NCBI GenBank assembly: GCA_039621445.1
Contig: CP154957.1
Coordinates: forward strand, 29,378,854 to 29,442,853
Length of the DNA stretch: 64,000 nt
Direction of reading: 5' to 3'
From: Euglena gracilis
Taxonomy: Eukaryota > Euglenida > Euglenophyceae > Euglenales
This document shows, piece by piece, positions 43,901 through 64,000 of the stretch; position 1 is the first letter of the stretch; the number at the start of each line of letters is the position of its first letter. The translations under genes were made by a program, and so were the position numbers. Below the pieces are notes generated by a model. That model saw nothing but the letters and a program-made list of their open reading frames with translations. It was not told the origin of the DNA and ran no database searches.

Positions 43901-46458
43901 TGTGGTTTATTTGCGCATTTGAGCCCACAAACAACGTGATGCGCGCAAATGCGCAAATAAACCACATCTGCTGTCAGTGTTTGACGGTTGTGTTTCCGTC
44001 ACACCGTTCTTATTTGTGTTTATGGTCGCAAATGCGCGCACCAACACAATTATGTTGGTGCGCGCATTTGCGCAAATGCGCGCATAAAACATAATTTTTG
44101 TTGGTGCGCGCATTTGCGCCCATAAGCTTGCGCCGTTGACAAACAGTGTGACAAACTCACCAACTGGATGGCCCGTCAGTCCGTACCAGTCAGGGCCTCT
44201 ATGTCACGCAGTTTTTCAACGGCGTCAGTTCATGGGTGCCAAAGCCCAATCCCAGAAGGACAAAATTGTGTTGATGCGCGCAATTGCGCGCATCAACATA
44301 AACATGTTGGTGCGCGCATTTGCGCGCATAAACACAATTTTGTCCTTCCAGTGCTGGGCTTCTCCTGCCGGGTTCTTTGTCACACAACTGGCTGGTTCTG
44401 CGCATCCCGGGTACAAGCCGGGTGGGAGACACCCGTTCCCCTTTATTCCCTTCATTCCCTGCGGACCCCATTTCATCCCCCCTGTGCATCCCTTGACCAA
44501 CACCCCACACTTACCCTCCTTCCCCTGTGTACTTGTCGCCGGCTTGGTCACACCACACCCACACCCCCCGGCACCTCCTCCCCGCGCTTTAACAAACAGC
44601 CCAAAAACACCACACCAATGTGCCGCAAGCAACGCAGTCCGGCAAACACCCAGGACGCACACCGCCGGCAGCTCGGACACACCCGGTGACACAGCCGAAA
44701 GGAGCAACAGGGGCAGTAAAGGTCCCGTTCCTAAGGTGCTTTTTTTGCGTTTTTTTCCCTTTGGGCCGGCAAGGTCCCATGGGTTTCAACGTACAAAGTC
44801 CATTTTTTGGACACCCCAAAAACACCATTTTTCGCCAAAGTCCCGGGGTCTCCCAGCCAAAATCAGAATTTCGCTCATTTTTTTGCACTGTCTTGTCGAC
44901 GTGTTTTCAAACCCCCTGACCTTCACAGCCGAATCAAAGCAGAATCAAAAAAATCGTAAATGCGCGCAAATGCGCAAATAAAAAGAAAAAGCTTAAGTGC
45001 GAATCCGGCCGCCTAAGTCTGGTGCCCGCCCCGGGGGGTCCAGCTCAGAGGCTGGAAAATGTGGGCTGGAAAAAGGCTGCTGGCTGACCCTTGGGTCCCC
45101 CAGCTGAAACAGCATAACCCAAGCTCTACCCTGCACTGCAAAAATGTCGACCAGCGAATAAAGACAAAAATAGTCCATAAAATCTCAGACACACAGTGGG
45201 TTCGGGTTACAAGCGCGTATGTCGACTATAACCCGAACACACTGTGTGTCTGGGTCACATGGAAAAAAAATTAGAGGACGTGCTACAACAGCACCAGGGC
45301 TCAAGACAGAGGCAGTGTTATTAACAGCGGCCACGTCACACTTCCATCCTTGCCTTTTGCAGCCGGACACAAAAATGATGCCGGCAAAATTAGTCAATGT
45401 GGGTGAGGCCGACTTTGGACCAGCAAGCCACCCAGCAGACACCATGTTATTCAGCGACACGTTTGTCGAACGACCGGGGCTCCCAACGAGAACAGAAATG
45501 AACCAAAAACTTCCCTTGCCTGCGGCGATGCATATTGCCAAAGTTTTGGGGCACCAAAATTCAGTTTTGTCCAATTTGGATGATTGGATGACAGCATTTG
45601 CGAAATGGATGTTGACAGTGGGCTTCCTTCTGACAGACGTGGTGCAAAGCAAAAAGAGTTTTCTGCTGCGATGTATAAAAAAAAATTGCCTCAGCTGTCA
45701 CAGCACAGTCTCCCATTTTGGGATTGTGTCTGCCATTTTTGACAACCTTGGAGGGCGTGTTGTGCATTTTGTGTGATTCTGGGCAATTTTCGACCAGTTT
45801 TTAAACGGCTTCAACTTAAGCGACGCCCAGGTGAAATACTCCGGGCATATGCCAAAGAAAATTGAACGATCGGATTCCATGCTGGTCGAGAGAGGGGCGG
45901 GCAGACCACCACTGGGTGAGGAGGACGACGTTGCAGAAGATGAAGTACACGGCGAGGACCCGCTGGGTGGCGGTCCCCTCGATGAGGAAGCAGCCCGCCA
46001 GGTTGCAGACGTCCCCCAGCGTCCACAGCAGCAGGAAGTCCGGGCCGCACCCCTCTCCTGGCCCCGGGGCCGTTGGCGTCGGCCAGAGAGGACAGCGCGG
46101 GTTGGAAACGCACCCGAGGCGAACACGAAAATAATTGTGTGAAACCCAACGTGCCAAACTGACAAAAATTTTCGAAGCAATGCCATATCAAATTTCATTT
46201 CCAAATGAACACCATTATGTCCAAATTCCTTTCCTTTCCTTGAGAAAATTTGCCCCACTGCGCAAGCATTAATTCCGAATTTCTCCTTTGGTACTCGGGC
46301 GGAACGAACAGAGGCAAGGAATGGCAGAGAGCGGTGTGGGCGATGCTAAGGTCCTCCGCCTTGCGGCGCTGCTGGTTCTTCACCATTTGGGGGACTTGGG
46401 ACACCACCCAGATGGCCACTGACGACGCCCCGCAGAGTTGTCCCAGTGAGGGCACCTC
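37995..46458 (-). CDS. PQ-loop transporter of the SLC66A1/Ypq class (lysosomal/vacuolar cationic amino acids)
   Basis: Exons: 46339-46458 (first PQ motif, VSQVPQMVKNQQRRKAEDLS); 45910-46043 (FLLLWTLGDVCNLAGCFL, then AVYFIFCNVVLLTQ); 41672-41784 (transmembrane helix LTGGAGLGLARCLLLG); 39722-39879 (second PQ motif, LISRLPQIWKNFATKQVDDL, then ALGN); 37995-38153 (VGSIGTLVFDAVLLLQIKLY, tail, TGA 37997-37995). All junctions keep frame. The order and spacing match human SLC66A1 (PQLC2), a seven-helix exporter of lysine and arginine from lysosomes, and yeast Ypq1. The two proline-glutamine motifs are intact. The short N-terminal segment before the first PQ helix is missing and should lie upstream of 46458. 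Introns are a mix: 45909-41785 and 41671-39880 are GT-AG; 46338-46044 and 39721-38154 are nonconventional. Confidence 0.91.
38154..39721 (-). other. Nonconventional intron, last intron of the PQ-loop gene
   Basis: CAGGGC pairs with GCCCTG. Removal joins ALGNTT to CLAASLAPDWLRM in frame. The 1.57-kb body is AT-rich with scattered ATATGCG words. Confidence 0.7.
39912..40141. mobile_element. Family-C element with perfect 8-bp target duplication
   Basis: Perfect 16-bp inverted repeats CAGGCTTCTTTTTAAG; 8-bp duplication GCTTGCAA on both sides. Internal G/C blocks and GGCGCTTCGCGCTG hairpin. It lies about 30 bp from the 3' end of a PQ-loop gene intron. Confidence 0.9.
40546..40848. mobile_element. 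Family-B element
   Basis: Starts CAGGCC and ends GGCCTG; flanks GGCATGAG and GGCGTGAG (7/8). Internal sequence matches intron 1 of the DEAD-box gene at 13338-13754. It is nested in a GT-AG intron of the PQ-loop gene. Confidence 0.78.
42017..45013. mobile_element. 3-kb terminal-inverted-repeat element, copy 2
   Basis: Same terminal repeats as copy 1 (extending into CTTTTT), same orientation, TA on both sides. Palindromes lie at 42415-42610, 42690-42850, 43820-44130 and 44270-44345. It is inserted in a GT-AG intron of the PQ-loop gene. Near-equal size (2997 against 2991 bp) and collinear blocks show one family. Confidence 0.87.
45186..45252. repeat. 67-bp near-perfect hairpin
   Basis: 24-bp arms starting CAGACACACAGTG and ending CACTGTGTGTCTG with one mismatch; 19-nt loop. 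It starts CAG and ends CTG, like the small elements, but no 8-bp duplication is seen. Confidence 0.75.
46044..46338 (-). other. Nonconventional intron in the PQ-loop gene lacking CAG/CTG
   Basis: There is no GT-AG and no CAG/CTG. CACACCGCTCTC at the 5' end is nearly complementary to GAGAGGGGTGCGG at the 3' end. Removal gives EDLSIAPDFLLLWTLGD, which fits SLC66A1. Confidence 0.6.
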
Positions 46459-46466
46459 CTGTTGTG

Positions 46467-46598
46467 TGTGGTGTGTGTGTGTGTGTGTGCGCGCGCATAT
46501 GCATGTGTAAAAGGGTGCGTGCGTGCGTGAGTGTGTGTGTGTGTGTGTGCGTGCGTGCGAGCGCAAGTGTGTGTGTGTGTGTGTGCGTGCGTGCGAGC

Positions 46599-46665
<67 letters not shown>

Positions 46666-46720
46666 TGTGTGTGTGTGGGTGTGTGTGTGTGTGTGTGTGT
46701 GGTGTGTGTGTGTGTGTGGT

Positions 46721-46788
<68 letters not shown>

Positions 46789-46789
46789 A

Positions 46790-46821
<32 letters not shown>

Positions 46822-46854
46822 TGTGTGCGCGCGCGTGTGTGTGTGCATGTGCGC

Positions 46855-46901
<47 letters not shown>

Positions 46902-46922
46902 TGTGTGGGTGCGTGCGCGTGC
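46467..46922. repeat. GT and GCGT array, 455 bp
   Basis: Long GT tract flanked by GCGT units; on the minus strand it is a CA tract leading into the acceptor of the PQ-loop exon at 46458. Confidence 0.96.
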
Positions 46923-47229
46923 GAAGGGACTGATATTTGATATTAAAATCTGCTGGACGGTGTTTGGAAGCGTTGGGGATTCAAACATGTTCAAAACCAT
47001 CCCCGGTGTCCGGTCGCAGCACAAGCACACAGTGGTCAGACTGGTGAAAAAATGATTGAAAAATCTGGTGGCAGCCCCTTCGCCAGGTGCTTCCACCAAT
47101 TCTTGAAAAAATAAGGCATAACACAAAAAAGGAGATGACACAAAAAAAAATCTCAAGAACATTGGCTTCTTTGCCTTTAACATCGATTGGTTTATCATTT
47201 GGTGTGACTATGTGCATATTTGACAAGCA

Positions 47230-60717
<13,488 letters not shown>

Positions 60718-61570
60718 CTGCAGAGGGACGTGAGTGGGGAGGTGTGGCTGGCACATTTCTGAGCTTGAAAACAACTTTTTGAACCGTCGCACACTGTACC
60801 TTCCACTGCTGCCCGAGCGCATGTTTTTTTTTAGAAATACGCGTCAAAGATTTGATGGTGTTGACCAAAATACCTCCACCTCCTCTACCTCCACCTCCAG
60901 AGATTAAATGGATGAATAGTCCATTAATGACCCCCCAGGGTTTATATGTGACTGCCTTATATTTCTCCACTGGGAAGGTTTCAGTATGAAGCCCTGCAGG
61001 AATGGTCAAATCTCACAGAAAGTGATCGTCAATGAAAAAAACATAAATAATGATGGGATTCGATGGTTTATGTTTGTGGGATCACACCATGGAGCCACAA
61101 CAAAGATTGTTCCTTCTGGGAACTGGGAATTTTTTGGGGGCCTGCGTCAGGGTTGAGATTTTGGGCAGAGGTTGTCCTATCCCTAACCAAAAAAAAGATT
61201 TCAAAGGTCTCCTTTGCAAGTGGGTCACCCACCACCTGGAGCAGGGCAGACCAACTTGGGGGGGACCGGGGGGGGGGGGAAGTCCCAAGACCCCCCAAAA
61301 AAGCCAAATTTTTCCTTCCGGTACTTTGCACCGAATTTTTTTTCATTTTTTGGCGGATTTTTTGTTCTCAGAGTGGCATTTTCAGCCTATTTGGGGGGAG
61401 GGGCAATTTTCTGATGGGTGCCGGGCCAAAAAACCGTCACCTGGACTGTGCCACTGTTCAGATGGGGTCCGGTCCCCATTCCCCCCCCCCACATCAGTCG
61501 CGTGTCTAACAGGCACAGCGCCAGGTCGTCGACAGGCAAAGACAGTCATCCCAGGTTTCTGGTCTCTGTT

Positions 61571-61636
61571 GGGGTCCGGTGGGATCCGGTGGGATCCGAT
61601 GGGACCCGGTGAGATCCGGTGGGATCCGGTGGGGTT
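61571..61636. repeat. GGATCCGGTG decamer minisatellite
   Basis: About six copies; two to three more at 62525-62551. Confidence 0.85.
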
Positions 61637-61966
61637 CTGGTGGGTTGCCTTGGGGGGGGGGCGGAAAAAAATACATGCAACAAGGTGGTTTGGACCGGAT
61701 ATTCCTTTTACATCATGCAGCGGGTGCACAGCATAACCACATGCATGGCCCCCGGGGTCAGTGTCTTGGCCTCTTTTTTTTTGCCCTACATGAGTCACCT
61801 TTTGGCTCTGTTCAATTGTACATCCTCTGTGCAGCATGAGACTTTTGGGGTGGTTCGGGGCGAAGGGGGGGGGGACACAGAGGGGATGCAGAGGGGAACT
61901 GTGGCTCAACTGTCCTCATAAACCTTCATTGACGTCACCCAAAACTGGAAATATTCTTCCTTTGAC

Positions 61967-62407
61967 CAGGGGATTTCTTAAGGACCCCCGGGGGGGTCCA
62001 GCCTCCGGCTGGAAAAAAAGGCTGCTGGCTGGAAACGGGCTGCTGGCTGGACCCCCCCCCCCGGGATAGGGGGGGTCCATGGCTGGAGAGGGCTGTGCTG
62101 GGCTGGGTGGATGAAAAAACAAAATTTTCTAAAACATTTTTGCTTTCTTGACATTTGAATGGATGGATGGACAGACATTGAGGGTGAGGAAGCTGTGATG
62201 AGAAAAAAAATGCAGGGTGAGCTGGCCAGCCTGCAGCCGGCTGGCCCGGCCTTCGGCCAGCTGGCCCAACTTTTTTTCACTCGACTCCCGGGGCGGGGGG
62301 GGAGGGGGCTCCCAGCCCCGATTTGGGCTGTTGGCTGGATTTGAGCTGCTGGCTGGCTGGACCCCCCCACCGGGGATGGGGTCCCCTCCGGCTTAAGAAA
62401 TCCCCTG
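61967..62407. mobile_element. Family-D element with perfect 8-bp target duplication
   Basis: Perfect 16-bp inverted repeats CAGGGGATTTCTTAAG; CCTTTGAC on both sides (8/8). Inside are repeats of GCTGCTGGCTGGA. It lies upstream of the first recognised cadherin-like exon. Confidence 0.92.
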
Positions 62408-62549
62408 CCTTTGACCGACCAAAAAATGTGCCCGGCCAAGATCCGGGACGTTGGGGGGGACAGGGGGAGGAGATTTGGGGCCATAAATCCAGAAGAAAAA
62501 TATGTGCATGGAAAAAAAACCTCCGGTGGGATCCGGTGGGATCCGGTGG

Positions 62550-63570
62550 CTGTCCTTGCCTGGTCGTCGAGTGGGCACGCAGAAGCAACGCCTCGCACTG
62601 CCACGCCAAACACCAAATCGATCGCCGGCTGTTCGACGCTTGGCCTGTAACTCGGGACGATGGGCACGGCTGGCTTCCACTTGCCGGCTGCACTCGATGC
62701 AGCCCCGACGCTGACTGACGAATCAGGAAGCTCAGCCGTGGCGCACTACAGCGTACGCCCATTCCTCGACCAACTCAATTGATCCGCAGGCCGTTGGCTT
62801 GCATTGCGCACCCAGAGCCCGGGCTGGGCATGCGCACGCGGTCGAGGTGTGCATTTGTGACTGACAGGCACCTTCGTCGCAACCCCGTTTCCGGCTGCTG
62901 GCCTTAAACGCCGGCCCAAGTTGGCCGACTCAACCTGACCTGGGCTTTGCAGAAGCGCGCGTTGTAGAGCCCTTGCCACGGCCAACTCGCTGGCCGAGAT
63001 GAGGCCCCGGATCCAGGGGCTGCCAACCACCGAAGCCGTCCCAACTGCTGGTTGCCAATGGCCGGTGCCTGCCGGTTGCGCACCTGATTGAGCTGCCATC
63101 GGCTCGCCCTGCCCTTTGCAGCCAGGCGCATCGTCACGAGCGCGACGCTTGCCGGGACGGGCAGCCCTGGGCTCGGGCATGCATGGGTTCGCCGAGCTGT
63201 GCAAATCGCTGCGACTGGGCAGTCAAACAAACGCGCCGGTCGCACAGGGATGTGAATCGCGTTGCCTGTCGTTGGATCTCGTCGCTGGCAGCCGTTGTCC
63301 GGCCAATCGGAATGCCGAAGGGCGTGGCAGCCATCGGCACCGACACGGAACGCATTGCCAAGGCGCTGAGTCACGCAATCGACCGGCTGTTGAGCGCGAT
63401 GGCACGGACTTCCGGCCGGCAGCTTGCATGCAACTCATTTCGCAGTGGATGGCCATCTGTCCGCCTGAAAGCGTCTGGCTGATGGCGCGCAATAGTCGCA
63501 TCTAAACGACGGAGTTGCGACGCCGAATGCGAGCGCCATCGACCGGCCTGAATCCGCTGCGCCCGATCGC
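62550..63570. other. CpG-rich block unlike the rest of the window
   Basis: About 1 kb without homopolymers or microsatellites, rich in CGC, GCC and TTGCC words. Overlapping open frames of 90-150 codons occur on both strands (for example minus 63204-62746 and minus 63374-62904). None shows a family I know, and no single frame spans the block. It could be foreign DNA, a dead mobile element or an assembly join. Confidence 0.5.
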
Positions 63571-63711
63571 ATGCTGGACCGGGAGGGGGGTCCAACCCCC
63601 ACCCCCCACCTTAAAATACATTGAACCCTGCCCCCCTGGATCAATTAATTGATCCTGGGTGGGGAGGGGTCGTAGGTGGTACCCAGGTCCCACCTTTCGA
63701 CTGTTCGTTCC

Positions 63712-63849
63712 GAAGAAGAAGAAGAAGAAGAAGAAGAAGAAGAAGAAGAAGAAGAAGAAGAAGAAGAAGAAGAAGAAGAAGAAGAAGAAGAAGAAGAAGA
63801 AGAAGAAGAAGAAGAAGAAGAAGAAGAAGAAGAAGAAGAAGAAGAAGAA
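63712..63849. repeat. GAA trinucleotide array
   Basis: About 45 pure GAA units. Confidence 0.97.
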
Positions 63850-64000
63850 CTGCGCCGAAGCCGGGCGACTATCTTTGGATTCAGGTAGGGTGGGCACGGA
63901 TTTTTAGGAATAGGGTTGGGGTTGGGATTGGTGCGCCAAAATTGGCCCATTTTTTGGGAGAGATTTAATCCGGAAGCCGGGTCTCCTTTTCGGAAGATTG

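Larger units (their letters stand above)
60718..62549. other. Sequence upstream of the recognised cadherin-like exons
   Basis: Introns or spacer with G blocks, the decamer minisatellite and the family-D element. Earlier exons of the gene are expected here or beyond but none is recognised. Confidence 0.5.

Noticed and set aside
63502-63968. Poly-Phe, poly-Ser, poly-Lys or poly-Glu frames
   Set aside because: They translate the GAA array.

Overview
This window reads as nuclear DNA of a euglenid protist (Euglena or a close relative). It holds six intron-rich protein genes, all on the minus strand. Exons are short and GC-rich. Introns and spacers are full of dinucleotide to tetranucleotide arrays, G/C homopolymer blocks and transposon-like inserts. 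The main evidence for a euglenid is the introns. Besides ordinary GT-AG introns, most genes contain introns without GT-AG. In these, a CAG near the 5' end pairs with a CTG near the 3' end through 5-10 complementary bases. Removing 3 nt before the CAG and 5 nt after the CTG restores conserved protein sequence exactly. This is the known layout of euglenid nonconventional introns. Three start codons also have an AG 5-9 nt upstream, as expected for spliced-leader addition.

Layout from left to right, which is the downstream direction of the genes: (1) 6-3947, N-terminal part of an Hrq1/MrfA-like SF2 helicase that runs off the left edge. (2) 5907-13840, a DEAD-box RNA helicase reconstructed as 14 exons and 662 codons. 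(3) 14367-25385, GNL1, a circularly permuted GTPase. (4) 28976-35231 and further upstream, an AI-2E/PerM-type membrane transporter. (5) 37995-46458 and further upstream, a PQ-loop lysosomal/vacuolar basic amino-acid transporter of the SLC66A1/Ypq type. (6) 47230-60717 and further upstream, a single-pass surface protein with cadherin-like repeats and a proline/serine stalk. The genes show no shared pathway; (1) to (3) are nucleic-acid or GTPase housekeeping functions and (4) to (6) are membrane proteins.

The mobile DNA is the most interesting part. Several 230-440 bp elements begin with CA(G) and end with (C)TG, have terminal inverted repeats and sit between 8-bp direct repeats (three perfect pairs). 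Intron 1 of the DEAD-box gene is itself a member of one of these families. Splicing 3 nt outside the CAG and 5 nt outside the CTG removes the element plus exactly one 8-nt target copy. This supports the idea that such elements become introns on insertion. Two related 3-kb elements with TA duplications carry dense arrays of TGCGCGCATTTGCGC-type palindromes. A compositionally distinct, CpG-rich block at about 62550-63570 remains unidentified. All exon limits were worked out by eye; those marked approximate are not proven.
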